From Ignelater luminosus (lineage: Eukaryota; Arthropoda; Insecta; Coleoptera; Elateridae), in NCBI GenBank assembly GCA_011009095.1, contig VTPC01091068.1, positions 234,737 to 298,736 of the forward strand: a DNA stretch of 64,000 nt, read 5' to 3'. The notes beneath the pieces were generated by a model. That model was not told the origin of the DNA, searched no databases, and was given only the letters and a program-made list of their open reading frames with translations. Below, piece by piece: positions 24,823 through 37,299 of the stretch. How positions within the stretch are numbered: the first letter of the stretch is position 1; the number at the start of each line of letters is the position of its first letter. The translations under genes were made by a program, and so were the position numbers.

Positions 24823-26180
24823 AATTAATTTTCAATGACAACAATAATTTTTACACTTTTACATTTAGATTTTATAAATATAATAGATCTTTTTAGAATC
24901 ATCGCATATCTCTCGTAGAATCCTTAAAAGACGAGACAGTTACATTAAACATCGAATAAAAAGTCACACATAAACTATTTCACTATGACAATTAACAAAT
25001 ACAAATAATAAATCTGTCTGAATAAATTACGCGCGCTTTAAGTTTATAAACTAGAGTTGCGTTACAATGTGCCAACCACTGCACACGCGGCTTAGTCCTA
25101 ACTGCTGATTGCTGAACGTTTACAATTTGAGTAGGCGCAACGAGAACGCCCCCTCCATACTTAGAACAAGTGTATGAATGAAAAATAATTATACACTCAA
25201 ACAAAGCTTAACAAATAACCACTTCCGTTTGTGCCTAATTATTTATATCTTAAAATGTACCATCATTAGCATTAACTTCAAATTGTTTTAATTTCACCAA
25301 CTCGATCAATCCTTCTGATTTGCCCATTTACACAGGCGCGCAAAACGATTATTCATTGTTTTGTTGTTTTAAAAACATTCGTGGGGACTTAATTAGACTT
25401 ACAAGCCATTTCTCAAATAAATTACAACATTGAATAAAAGCACCTTAATTATAATTCAATTTTATTTGTCAAATACGAATGCAATTAGTTTGTTTACATT
25501 TTCCTCAACAACAATAAACAAGTACTTAAGTAATAAAAAGGCCATTTTAGAAATCAAACTAATCTAATAACAACATCTTTTTAGTAAGATAAATATAATA
25601 ACATAATAAGACATTTTTTAACAGCAACGATGACATAATATGAAGATCTTAAAACTACGGAGGTGCCAGAAATCAGAATGCAAAGGTGGATAAGGCCAAA
25701 AACAGTAACAATCAGTAATCTCCCTTAATTTTAAAATTTGATTTCATGCTTTCCCTATAACTTAAGACTAGGGTCTAACTGTTTAAGATGTTGGTTAATT
25801 CAACAATAAAAAACTCTACGGCAAATTTGGTTTGTGAAGACTGTTGTTTCTTATTCAAATATTTAATGGAGGATGATTTGGGGCACATAAGATCTTGTAC
25901 CTCAGAAAATAATCAAAGCTTTGTTTCGTTACATCTAAATTGTAAATAAAGCATGAGTATTTCTATCGGGAAAACATTTGATAACAGTTACTTGACTAGT
26001 TAATAGCTCTAATTTCATAAAGTCTAATACTCGAAGTAAACAAGGAAAATTTTCACTTATGCTTAATGCTTATCAAAATCCATAATTAATCGATTGTTCT
26101 CAATAAATAATTTCTTATCTACTACATTCTTAAGCGATTTTAATGGATTTTTTTCCTGTAGCACTAATAAAATTCATTTT
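24823..26180. other. AT-rich intergenic DNA
   Basis: Nothing recognisable. It precedes the first gypsy-type remnant. Confidence 0.5.
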
Positions 26181-26199
26181 TTTAAACGATTTGTGAGAT

Positions 26200-27720
26200 A
26201 TCTTTTTCTCAGGTTTAAGATCAAAAATAAAAGAGCCAAAACTCGAAGCCCAAAAAAATAAAACCAACTGTATAAATCTTGATCAAGGCGGAACAAATCG
26301 TTCCAGCATGTGCAGAAGACAATCTTAAAACTATCAGTATCAGAACTACCGAACCAGAACAAGAAAAAGCAATACCTAAAGATATGTGTATGTGAAGATT
26401 ATTAGTCAAGTCAGAAGCAATAACGAACAGGTTTTAGAAAAATTAGATGTAGTCAATTAAGTGACGAAAAAAACTCGCCCAAATTGGTTGCTTTAAAAGA
26501 ACATGGAAATCAGTGAAAGCAGTTTTAAAAAAATTCACCTCATAAGATAAGAGGAAAGTTAGCTAAATGGTGAAAGAATACTAAGATATCCTTGTCCCTT
26601 CAGAAACTGACTGTGGAATAACCAATCTGGTAAAACACAAGATCGATACAGGCCAAGAGAAAAGAAACCAAAATTCTCCTGGGAAAAATACAAGATCAAG
26701 GTGTTATTGAACCTTCCAGCAGCCCTTGGACTTCTCTCGCAGTTGTAGTAAAAAAACGAACGGAACGACACGCTTTTGCGTAGATTACAGAAGGATGAAT
26801 GATTTAATCAAGAAAAGAATTATTGACCATCGCTTAGTATCGACGACATCCTGGACAAAACGGCTTCCCACGCAAAGTGTGGTTGGTAACAGATGAAAAC
26901 TGAAGAACAAAACAACATTTTCTGTTGGTATGTAATGCGCAATGGTATTTTGCCGTTATGCATTTTGGTCTCTTCAATGACTTCAATACTCCAGCTACAT
27001 TTGAAAGACTAATGAATGTGATAGTGATTGGAAAAGCATTTGAATATCATCTCAAAACTTAAAAAGAAATGTTTGATAATATGGTAGCACTTATTTAAAA
27101 CTGAATGAGAAAAAGTGTTAAGCGTTCCGCGATCAGGTGAAACTTTTGGACCACATAGTATCAAGCGAGAGTGTTTCCACAGACCTCGAGATGATATCGA
27201 CAGAGGAAGAATGGCCAAATCGTCAAACTATCTCACACAATGACAGGAAGATTTGTGTGGATCAACGAATACCAAGAAAATTTCGGAAATTTTAAAGATA
27301 AGCTTTCTAGTCTTCTTGTCTCAAGTTATCCACAGTTGATTGGTGTATTCGTGTTATACACCGACGCTGTCCTTTTACAAATCCAAGATGGCCAAGAGAA
27401 AGTCATTGATTACTTAAACAAGGACTTGTCAAAACCAGAAAAAAGTATTGTGTAACCAGAAAAGAATTATTGGCCATTGCTAAAGTATTGGGATACTTCC
27501 ATAAGCATTTTCATGATTGTATACTCCGGATTTTCCGTTAAGAATCAATCACGTAGCCCATAAGTAATTGCTATAATTTAAAAATACTGAAGGACAATAG
27601 CTAGTTGGACTGATAGACTGCAAAAATATAACTACCGCACTGTGGTATAGTATTAATACACCGAAATGCCAACACTTTGTCAAAAAGCCCTATCCAGGAA
27701 ATTGTAGCCCCTACCTTTGA
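26200..27720 (+). mobile_element. Gypsy-type LTR retrotransposon pol remnant A
   Basis: In broken plus-strand frames I see, in order, a post-protease linker block (CAEDNLKTISI...TEPEQEKA, ~26.3 kb), the reverse-transcriptase start (TTRFCVDYRRMND, ~26.77 kb), scraps of the RT palm, and an RNase H region at 27240-27455 (FVWINEY, FVLYTDA, YLNKDLS) with a TRKELLAI-type block just after. This is the usual Ty3/gypsy order PR-RT-RNH. Frameshifts and stops occur every 100-200 bases and no integrase or LTR is attached. The linker block closely resembles that in remnant B (minus strand, ~31.0 kb), so both come from one family. Confidence 0.75.
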
Positions 27721-27929
27721 ATTAGAAATAAAGAAATGAAAAGAAAGAATGGGCCAAACTACCAAACTGAAACGAAAACAGTTTGTGCATGAAAGTCCGT
27801 TTTATTTATAAATTCAATTAACATTTAAAACTTTTTAAACACTCAAAATCAACTATTTACAAATATTTACTTACTAACTTCTTATCGAATAATAGAACTA
27901 GACTCCTAAACGTAGATTAAAACTGAGGC

Positions 27930-28330
27930 AAGGTCAAATCATAATTGAGGCGACTGTAGGTATAAACCTTTTGGCCAAGATGAAATTTGGTTTGGCTGGT
28001 GAACGCTGCTGCATGCGGTCAAGGATAGGAAGTGTGGAAGTCCGGCGGGTCGGCTCTGTCGTCGTCGGTCCGGTCTCTAGTTCTCCGGCGGCTTCACCGT
28101 TGCCGCTGAAGCAAGTGTAACCAGGCCAAGCGCACCTACTCCTACTACGAGTGCATCGCAACCCACCATCTAAAACTGAGGCCGTATATCTTATATATTC
28201 ACACCCTCCTAGAAAGTCCGCTTGGATATCTTGAACATTCGATATCGATCCAGTATGGCATTTTCGCGGTCTTTTCTGGGATAGTTGGCACATATAATAA
28301 GCTTGGTGAAACATCAGTGTAATTTATAAG
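27930..28330. other. GC-rich block between the two gypsy remnants, possible LTR piece
   Basis: 27960-28165 is conspicuously GC-rich (tccggcgggtcgg, gtcgtcggtccgg) compared with the window average. Its position between two inverted pol remnants would fit a remaining LTR or leader region, but no second copy exists in the window to prove it. The 126-codon minus frame across it is probably incidental. Confidence 0.3.
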
Positions 28331-28348
28331 TATGTGATTCAAATTTTC

Positions 28349-28588
28349 TACACGGAAAACAATGTTTTGTTGGTACTACAAAATATTTAGTGGAATTTTG
28401 GACAGCAAATATTTTTGTCACACAGTTTAATCTTCTGCTCTTGCCACTACAGCACTTTGGTAGATACAACAAATTTATAATTTATTTTATAGTTAGGAAC
28501 AGATTAATTTGTTGCTACAGCAAAAAATATTTTCTGTCCAAAATTTCACTTTTCTTGTTGCACCAACAAAACATTTTTTTGCGTGCAC
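28349..28588. mobile_element. Palindromic MITE, ~240 bp
   Basis: The left arm (cacggaaaacaatgttttgt, aaattttggacagc) is matched by the reverse complement of the right arm (cacgcaaaaaaatgttttgt, aaattttggacagaaaatat). Arms of ~100 bp surround a ~40-bp centre. It sits at the integrase-proximal end of gypsy remnant B. Confidence 0.75.
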
Positions 28589-28599
28589 AGATTGAGTCC

Positions 28600-31501
28600 A
28601 TATTCCGTCGTAGACTTCCTACATATGGTTTACCAATCTCTTTATCACAGAGTGGATTCGAGCCGGAGACAAGTTTGTCGTTTGATGAACAGATGTTCCG
28701 TAAGCCATTAAGAAGAGATCGATGTACATATCCTAATCTCTCTGATTCTCGAATAGTACCTTAGGCAGATGTTTACCCAGTGTCCAGTGTCATTTTTTCT
28801 ACTATTCCATCTGATTGCGGATGTAGCGGAGTCATTCTAGTCTTCTTAATGTTCAACAACTTGCACATTTCTTGAAAAACATTTGATTTAAAATTCCTTC
28901 CTTGCCCGGAGTAGATTTCTGATGGTACCCCAAACCTGCAACAACCTTCTTCAGGAGGAGTTTGGAACCGTAATCACTTAGTAGTTAGCCAAAGCAATAT
29001 CCATAGCTATTTTTTGAAATATTTTGTATCGCTTTATTGCGGCTCTTCTCCTTCTGCCAGGACCATTAGCCGCAGTACACATTTCACATTCACAGCTCCA
29101 GCTTTGACGTCTTTTTACCAGTTAACACAGTAAAACCTTTCTTGTACTTTTTTATGTCCAAATGTTTGTCCAACGTTCCATCATGCAACTCTCTTAGTAC
29201 TTCTGGTCATTTGCCGCTTGGTAGGACCAGTTGTTTAGTGACGGAAGTACCACCTACGTTCTCAAAAGCTCTTTTCAAAAACGCCTCCTTCTACCATTAA
29301 GGAATTTTGCTGCGCCCAATAACTTTTAACAACCGATGCTTGATCTTTGATTTCGTTCCAATTTGGACGCCTGTCTGCATTCTTCCATTCCATTATTGGA
29401 GCGAGATCATGACCTCTTTTTTTCTTCGCGAATGGTCTTTTCAGTGGCTACAACAAAGTCAGGTCTTTCTTTACAAAGCTTTGGTATTTTGATGTTTTAT
29501 GCCACGTCATTGCTCAGTGGGGAAGTTGCATTCTTATAATCTTTCGATCCATCCAGCTACTCGCCCTTTGGAATATTTAAATTGTAGAAACCATTTAAGC
29601 CTATACAGCACAAAAGTTTCAGACATGTTCCTGAAATGTTATATAAAAATATCAGAAAGATTTAAATACATCTGAAACTTTTTGTGCTGTATGGGAGGGT
29701 TGTGTGATCGGTTCTTATAGAAATTCATGACCATACAAGTATTTATAGAAAATTTTAAAATGTTCCGACAACGGCAGGAGTTCTTATCGAGTCACGCAAG
29801 AATCTCTTTCTAGTTTTGGCAAGACTTTGCTAAAATAACTAATAACTTTCTTTTGGTCGTCTTGGATTTGCGCAAGGGCACCACCAATTTCAGATTATCC
29901 TCTACAAACAAATCAGTAGACTGTAGATAACTTATAATTAGTACAGCAGTATTGAATAGCTTTTCTTTCAAATTTTCACAAGCTTCTTGTTATTCGTTAG
30001 TCCACATAAATCTTCCTGTCGCTTCGGTTAATTTGTGAAATAGTTTGGCAGCACAATAATAATAAGTGCAAAGACCCAAGAAACGTCGTATATCTATTTG
30101 TCTTTAGGAGTAGACCATTCTTTTATTGCCGATATTTTTTCGGGATTCATCAAAACACCTTCACTGGACACTATGTGGCCCAAATATTTCACTTAATCGC
30201 GAAACCCATGACTTTTTCGGACTCACTTTTAAATTAGCCCTACGAAATTATTCAAACATTTTTTTGAGTTTTTGAGATGATCTTCGAATGTTTTTCCAAT
30301 CACTATCACATTATCCAAATACACTAAATACGTTCGCTATACAATAAACCTCTTAACACTAAATCTACTAATCTTTCGAATGTAGCTAGAGCGTTGCAAA
30401 GACCAAAGCGCATGACGGTAGACTACTACACTCCATTGCAAGTTGAGAATGCAGTTTTCTCTTTGCTGTTGTCTTCAACTTCCATTTGCCGATAAACCAC
30501 TTTTTAGATCAAGCGTGGAAAACCAATTGGGCCCGGAGAGGGTATCTAAGGTGTCGTCTATATGAGGCAATGGATAACTATCTTTCTTGGTCACATCGTT
30601 CAGCCTGCGATAATCAATGCAAAATTGCGTTGTTCTATCTTCTTTTTCACTAAAAATACTAACAAAACCCAAGGACTGTTGGAGGGTTTGATAACATCTT
30701 GATCTAGTATTTCTCTTAACAGGGTATCAGTCTGTTCTCGTTTGGCCAGGTATCTTGGATTTTGACGAATAGGCGCTACATCACCCTTACCGATCTTATC
30801 TTTTACCAGGTTGTTTCTCCCATAATCTGTTTCCACAGTGACAAAAACATCTAAGTATTCTTCCATCATTTCCTTGCATTGCATTCATGAAACAGATTGG
30901 GATAATAGTTACTGACTTGACCAATGATCTTTTCGTAAACCACTTTTGGCTATCATTTTTGCTCGTTCTGGTTCAGCTACTACGATACTGATAGTCTTTG
31001 GATCATCTTCTATACTTATTGGAATAATTTGTTTAGTCTTTACCGAGATTTTTATATCCTTCTGGAGGAGGAGACGCACGCTGGAAAATCTCATTTCGGG
31101 CAGAACTAATCTCTGCGTTCTGAAACTTCAGTGTTCTTTCTTTGACATCAATGACTACTTCATAGCTCTTCATAAAACTGATACCCAAAAGAGCTTCGTC
31201 TACTTTCTAAACTACAGTCACTGTGGGTTCAGTCAGAGTTGTCCCTAGTCCTATACTAGTATATGTGCAGCCATCGCGGTTTGGATGCAGAAATTGAAAA
31301 TTCTGGATGCTTCACCAGTTCCGACCTAATGGTTGAAATATTGGCTGTAGTGTGAACGATAAATCTGCAATTCTTTCTGCCAATTTGCCCTTCGACTATA
31401 AGACTGTTTCTTTTGTATTGAATTTTGGAGATCATAGGGTTTCTTGAAAACTTCAAACTAGTAAAATCAATAAACATTCTACCTGCCACTGAATTAGTCA
31501 C
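28600..31501 (-). mobile_element. Gypsy-type LTR retrotransposon pol remnant B
   Basis: On the minus strand, from right to left, a retroviral-type protease occupies 31501-31256, with HTTA where the family has D-T/S-G. A linker (31094-30909, TKQIIPISIEDDPKTISI) follows, then the RT N-terminus and palm (30884-30475; FCIDYRRLND, STLDLKSG), an RT thumb / RNase H start (~30.1-29.9 kb; YRRFLGLC-like, FMWTNE-like) and an integrase with a CEC..C zinc element (~29.1 kb) and core scraps down to 28.6 kb. Several frameshifts and stops make it inactive. It is oriented opposite to remnant A but of the same family. Two small palindromic MITEs are inserted in it. Confidence 0.8.
29603..29692. mobile_element. 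90-bp palindromic MITE inside gypsy remnant B
   Basis: It starts ATACAGCACAAAAGTTTCAGA and ends with the inverse (tctgaaactttttgtgctgtat). The arms are about 25 bp and the interior partly palindromic. The surrounding integrase/RNase H reading is interrupted exactly here. Confidence 0.75.
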
Positions 31502-31509
31502 AACAAATT

Positions 31510-32750
31510 TTAAAACTGTGGACAGAAATTGAATTATAAAATCAAAATCTAGACTTAATTATGAAAACATCAATACCATTTAGGATTTCTCTACTGCAAG
31601 AACTAGCAAATATTAGAATTGCCAACTGTCTGGGTTTTATCTTCAGGAAAACCCATTTGATGTTCAACTTGTCAAAAAATGCTATCTTGAAAGGCCCTTT
31701 AAAGTGAAGTGCATTGGACTTCATATCATGCATATATGTGACCATGTGCGTTCAAGCCAATGAAGTGATTACAAGTTCCTATAATCAGTATATTAAGATT
31801 AAAACGTTCAAGACGAAAAAAATTTAAAACCAGTGATTTTATAGGATCACTGTTTTGAAGATAGTCACTTTTTATATTTCAATACTAGTGAAAAAGTGTT
31901 GTTCGATCCATTATTCTGTATTTATCTTCTCCTCCAAGGCTCTTGCTGGTTCTCTTCCACCGGAAACTAAAATCACTCAGATTACGAATATTCTTTTTTT
32001 CATACATTTTTTTTAAGACATACCAGGTCAACCAAGCCAATAAAGAGGATTGAAACAAGTCAATATGAGAAAAGATGGACAATTGAAAAAATAGAAAGTC
32101 AATATGACATTATCATCCACAATAATTTCTTATTTTATTAATAAAAACATAGAAAACAGTTCGACATAGTTGCATCTGTCAAGTTCTATGGCCATAAGGC
32201 GTTTATGAAAATTCACCTGGGTTAATTTGATCATTTCTAATTGCCTCCTACCATAATTCGATTTTCATAAATGTCAATTGTTCTTTTGTTTTTCTCCAAG
32301 AACCCACACAAACCCTTTTTTACATCTCACAAAGCTGTAATATAAGTCCCATTTAAGAAAACTAAGAAACAGTGAACATTCAAAACAATGCTACTTAAAA
32401 GACGAGTCATATCTGTAATTTCACTAAAAATGTTTTTTTTTATATTGTAGTTAGTTAAATTAGAAAACATACTATTCTTACATTAGAATCTTTATTATTT
32501 CGTACAACTACAAAAATATTTAGAAAATAATGTTTATAGAATTTCTTATATCAATTATTGCTAACAAAACAATATATCTTAAATAAGTCGAATTATTTAT
32601 TAATTAACAAACGATAAAATTCATTACTTTTGTTACATTTCTCAAGCATAATAAAAAGTATATAATCATATATTATGTGGATTACATGTTGTACAAAAAT
32701 TTTATGATTATGTTGTTTCCATTTTAAATACGGTTCTATTGAAAGAATAT
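31510..32750. other. Region between gypsy remnant B and ARMH3
   Basis: 31.54-32.08 kb contains two short minus-strand frames that may be decayed gag of remnant B (position fits; no zinc knuckle seen). 32.1-32.75 kb is AT-rich and holds the ARMH3 3' UTR. An AATAAA on the minus strand near 32593-32598, about 155 bases past the stop, is a candidate poly(A) signal. Confidence 0.4.
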
Positions 32751-32754
32751 AGTT

Positions 32755-35500
32755 TCATGAAATTGATGAAAATTCTTGTAATATAACCTGTAAATTTATT
32801 GATGCATAATCAATGCTTTGCCTAGTATCACCTACAACACTTCTTAACATTTGTATGAAAAATGCCGAATGCTTTGGTTTCTCCGAATATCTCTCATATT
32901 GATCTAAAGAATCTTGCAATTTTAAAGTTAGACTATCATAATTTTTCCTAACAACTTCAAGAATTTGATCTTCTGAAGGAGTTGATAAACTCTGAGATGT
33001 CAACCATTGTTCAATCTTTGGAGCAAAATGTTTAATAATTGCACGTATGTTTATCAAACTATTATTTAGCTTTTGTGCATTGTCTTTGAACTCTCCATCT
33101 CCAGATGAATATCGGAGACCTGTTGAGATAAAAAATTTGCAACAAATTTGCTTATAATAGGTAAATAGAATAACTTACCCATAGAATAAACGTTATCAAA
33201 TACCTGATGCATTCTGATTATTTCATAATATAATTCATCATAACTGCCTGGTGTTGGAAGGAAGGTATCTCCATAAGTAATGAATAAATTGAAAATATTA
33301 GTCACTTGTAAACTTAGCTCGAATATATTCATTTTCTTTGATAGATTACTTTCGTTTTGTACTAAGAAGCGTAAAAGAGTTATTAAAGCAGTCCATAAGT
33401 CTTTCCATGGATAATTTATTCGAATTCGACATCTTTTTTGATAACATAACACACGGTGTACTACACCAAGACATAAAAGGTATAATTCCATTGGTAATTT
33501 CTTCATCATATGACTCATTATAAATTCAACCAATAAGTCTAGAAAAGAAGATACCACATTTTGAAAATTATATTTTTTATTTTGAGGTAAATAAAGTACT
33601 CAAAAGAAATACAATAGATACAAAAGACAAATTAGAAGCAGTTGAAGGTGTTTCGAACACACCCTACAGTGTGTCTCACAACCTCACTTTTTATTTATAC
33701 ATTCCTGAATTCTGTTTGTGTATTATTAGATTGATTTTAAATCTGTGGTAGTTATACAAACCTCAGAATATACTTTCATACATTCTAAATTAGAATTTTG
33801 GTCGAAAAATAAAATTAACAGAATAAAGTATGTATTCCCAAGTTAATTATCTCCTCAATTTGTACAAAATCCAAAAAAAACAGAATCTTTCAAAAAAGAC
33901 TACAAAAGCAAGCTGCAAACTGTAAAAAGCACTTATTCTCAAAAATATCACATTGTTAATTACAACACATTAAAGAACTCTTACCTAAAAGAGTAGAAGC
34001 TAGAGGTTGGGAAGATGTGGCACGATCAGCAAAAGGTTTACGATGTCGCATTGGCAGTCTGTGTAAATGGACCTTAAATGTAAGACTCACATCATGCATA
34101 ATGGAATTGGCATATTGATCTTCAGATATACAACTTAAAATTAAAAAGCATAGCTTAACCGTATGAGTTCCAGCCTCTGTTTTTGTATCTTGCATTACTA
34201 TAGAACTACAATGTTAAGATAATATACAATAAAGGTAGTTTAAAATAACTTAATATAGACTTACCAATATTGGAAGAAAGTTACAAGTAAATTTGATGGT
34301 TGAGCCATAATATCAACTATATTCATATTTGATAGATCAGGAGCTGGATGTGCAGAATTCAAGGTATTGCTCGGTGAAGGAGGAGAACTTGTATCAGTTT
34401 GAGTTTGAGCTAATGTAGTTATAAAATTTCTATTCAAATGTATTGCTTCATATAATGCCAACAGAAGTGCATTATTTGCTCGAATCTGCTGAGTTCTAAC
34501 ACCACCTTCTTCTGAGATGAACATATTTCCTACCATATTTGTTAGTGAAGATAACCAGGATGCATTTTGAGCTTCTAAATGTTGCAGATTAAACTGTCGA
34601 CAAAATTCCATAAGAGCAGCTGTAATAACTTGGCCATATCCATTTAAAGCTAATTCGTCATCTAATATGGACAATTTGACAATGTATGGATTGGTTGCTT
34701 CATATTTTCTATAGTTTACCAATAAAGTTAACAAAAGTACCACATCATGCCCATGCATCTGTCTCGATGGTGTATCACATAACAATTGCATCAAACACTC
34801 AAACATTGATGTAATCATAATATATTCTATTAATGTATTTTGGCTAACATTTTCTGTTCCTGTGACAAATACCAGAAGAAGTTTTAAACATAAATTCTTT
34901 AGACTATCGGGAGTATCACCTAAAAAACAAATAAATAAAACGAACGCTGTATGATCTTAATTATTCTTGTATTCACTCTTTTCGTAAGAAACATCACAAA
35001 TCGATACATAGAAATATATCTTGTTATTGTGCAGATTATTTTTACCAGTAATGTCATAATTGCAACTTACTAGTTAGAAAAACGTGACAATGATGTAATA
35101 ATTGTTGCATTTTTTCTTCTGCAGATTGGAAGCCCATAAGCAAATGAATAACATCAAAACCACTTTCGGCAGTTACCTTCTTGTATATGGACGATACTAA
35201 AGCACATAAAGTCTGCATCGAATAAACCACTCTGATGTTATGTTCATGACTTAATGTTTCAATACACTGACTAAATAGTAAATTTAAGTTGTCTCTAAGT
35301 AAAGTTAATTGATCTGGGGTAAGTTTCATTATTTCATTTTCTAAATAAGACACCTTTGGTTTTAGTAAAAAGAATTCATCCCAGAATGTGGGATTATTCT
35401 TGGACAGATCATCGCCTTTAAAAAATAATTCATAAATTTGAACAACCTTTTCTTTTAATTGTCTTTTTGAACCAGAACCACTTCGTTTCCTTGTAGTCAT
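32755..35500 (-). CDS. ARMH3: ARMH3 homologue (armadillo-like helical domain protein 3, C10orf76), complete
   Basis: Five exons on the minus strand: 35500-35071, 34919-34265, 34205-33985, 33538-33179 and 33119-32755. All introns are GT-AG and phases match, giving 2031 bases = 676 aa plus stop; human ARMH3 is about 689 aa. The start [20 protein letters not shown] precedes the conserved KLTPDQL...LF..C block. Other family signatures are [19 protein letters not shown] (exon 2), [12 protein letters not shown] and [10 protein letters not shown] (exon 3), [20 protein letters not shown] (exon 4) and [17 protein letters not shown] (exon 5). The C-terminal ~230 residues form the former DUF1741 domain. 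In mammals the protein acts at the Golgi, binding PI4KB and supporting GBF1/Arf signalling; the role here is inferred from homology. It appears intact, with no lesion seen. Confidence 0.95.
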
Positions 35501-35519
35501 TACTATCGGCGTATTTGAT

Positions 35520-36110
35520 TATTTTTAGGTTAAAAATTACAAAAATTAAAATGTTTCTACTACGCACTATACAATGTAGACTGGTTTGTAGAAATAAACA
35601 TTAAGTCGAAGAAAAGGTCTTTCATTTATTTAATATAACAATAAGTTAGAAAAGACATAAATATTTGAGATGCGTTTATTAACCCCTAACTTTATTTTTA
35701 ACGTCAAAAAAAACTGTCAATTCTAACAAATGTCACGTGTAAAGATGTACTAAATGCTCTATCAACGCCGTGAACTTTATAGGCCCGTTGCATGAAGCAC
35801 ATTAATAATTAATCAAATGCTTTAAAATCAAATGATTAGCCGGTCGGGTCAAATCATTTTGAACTTACATTTGAATTTTACTAAGTCTGATTGGCTAATC
35901 ACGTAATTCGTTTGAGTATTTAATTAACTGCAACCGGATCGTATAATCCAAGTGGCGGCCCGTCATCAAACACCCGATTAATTTGGATTTGTTTCTTTTT
36001 TCTTACTATATACTTTAATTTCTTTCATAAATTAGCTAGGTGTTCGATGACTAACAACATTAAACGATCACCGCTTAGACTGATTTTCAACTTTCTCAAA
36101 ATCTTTTGGC
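35520..36110. other. ARMH3 upstream region with a small repeat
   Basis: The ARMH3 promoter should lie just right of 35500. About 35775-35945 looks like a short imperfectly palindromic repeat (caaatgattagcc ... ggctaatcacg). No TATA element is convincing. Confidence 0.35.
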
Positions 36111-36111
36111 A

Positions 36112-37245
36112 CATTAGAGCTTGAGCAAATTCACGTTAAACATTTCGTTAACGGTGAAGTCACGTGACCAAATACAGTGAAAGTTTAGCGGGCATGTACA
36201 TTTTAAAAGAGAGTTTGAGCACACTTTACGCTATACGATAAGGAGCCGTCCTTAAATTACGTAACGCAAAATTGAACGATTTTTATACCCTTTCCCCCCC
36301 CCCCTTGTAACGCAACTGTAAGGCAAGTTCGAACCACTCCTTGGACATTACGTAACGCAATGCTCTAATCTCCCCCTACATTTAATATGAAAATGTTCTA
36401 ATTTTTTATTGAAAAAAGATTTTATTAGAAAGGAATGCATCGAAGTGAGGCGCGTGCGACCATTGTGGTCTATACACAAACTGTTTGAGTTCAGACAAGT
36501 AAACATGAGTTTAAATAATATTTTATCAATAACATTCCATCGTTACGTAACGTTACTCTTGACCCCCCCTAACCCCCCCTTGGTAACGTTGCGTAACGCA
36601 ACTCTGGACCCCTCCTTGGAGCGTTATACGTAATTTAAGGACAGCCCCTAAAGTTATTTTGTGACAACTACGCATGTTCAGAACATTATCGTAACGCTAA
36701 AGTTTATCGGAGTCCGCTACTTCCTTGCAAATAAGGGAGCGAATAACGTATATTGTAACTCCGTTTGTGAGGTTAGTAATTTGTGGCGTGTACTTCGAGC
36801 ATGTATATTTTGACAATATTTTCACTGTTACTAATTTATTGATAATAAATGAATAAATTGAAAACGCGTTTTTTTAAATAACCACATCCAATTAGATCGT
36901 CAAGTTATGTTAGGTTCCACTAACGTTGGTATACTGTCGGTTGTTTGCTCAAACTCTTTAAATGTTATATGCCCGCTAAACTTATTTTAGAGTATTTGGT
37001 CATGTGAATTTATCGTTAACGGGATGTTTAACGTAAATTTGCGAGTTTGAAATACACGCTACAGCTTCCTGCTACCCTCACAAACCGATTTATCGTATTA
37101 GATATATTCGCTTTATTATTTGTATGGAAATAGTGGGTTTCGATAAACTTTAGCATTACGATAATGTTATGAGCATGCGTAGTTGTCACAAAATAACGTT
37201 AATGTATAGCGTAATTTGTGCTTAAACTCTAGAAACTAAAAGCTT
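36112..37245. repeat. Inverted-repeat segment hosting a nested MITE
   Basis: Two blocks recur in inverse orientation. 36112-36235 (cacgttaaacatttcgttaacg, gtttagcgggcat) pairs with about 36945-37080. The sequence flanking the MITE (gcacactttacgctatac + aagttattttgtgacaactacg) pairs with about 37135-37245. In that second copy the two flanks are contiguous, so it is the empty site for the MITE at 36241-36649. No coding capacity is visible. Confidence 0.65.
36241..36649. mobile_element. MITE with AGGGGCTGTCCTTAAATTACG-type ends
   Basis: The ends AGGAGCCGTCCTTAAATTAC and the inverse of GTAATTTAAGGACAGCCCCT are inverted repeats of ~28 bp. The interior includes poly-C tracts and repeated 'ttacgtaacgcaa' motifs in both orientations. 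Its insertion is proven by the uninterrupted sister copy of its flanks at about 37200-37225 (inverted). Confidence 0.8.
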
Positions 37246-37299
37246 TTTCATTGGTATCACGTCACGTCGTCGTGCTAACTGCTCTTAACAAACATTGAT

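Noticed and set aside
27934..28314. 126-codon minus-strand frame over the GC-rich block
   Set aside because: Open mainly because of local GC content; no domain, and it lies between retroelement remnants.
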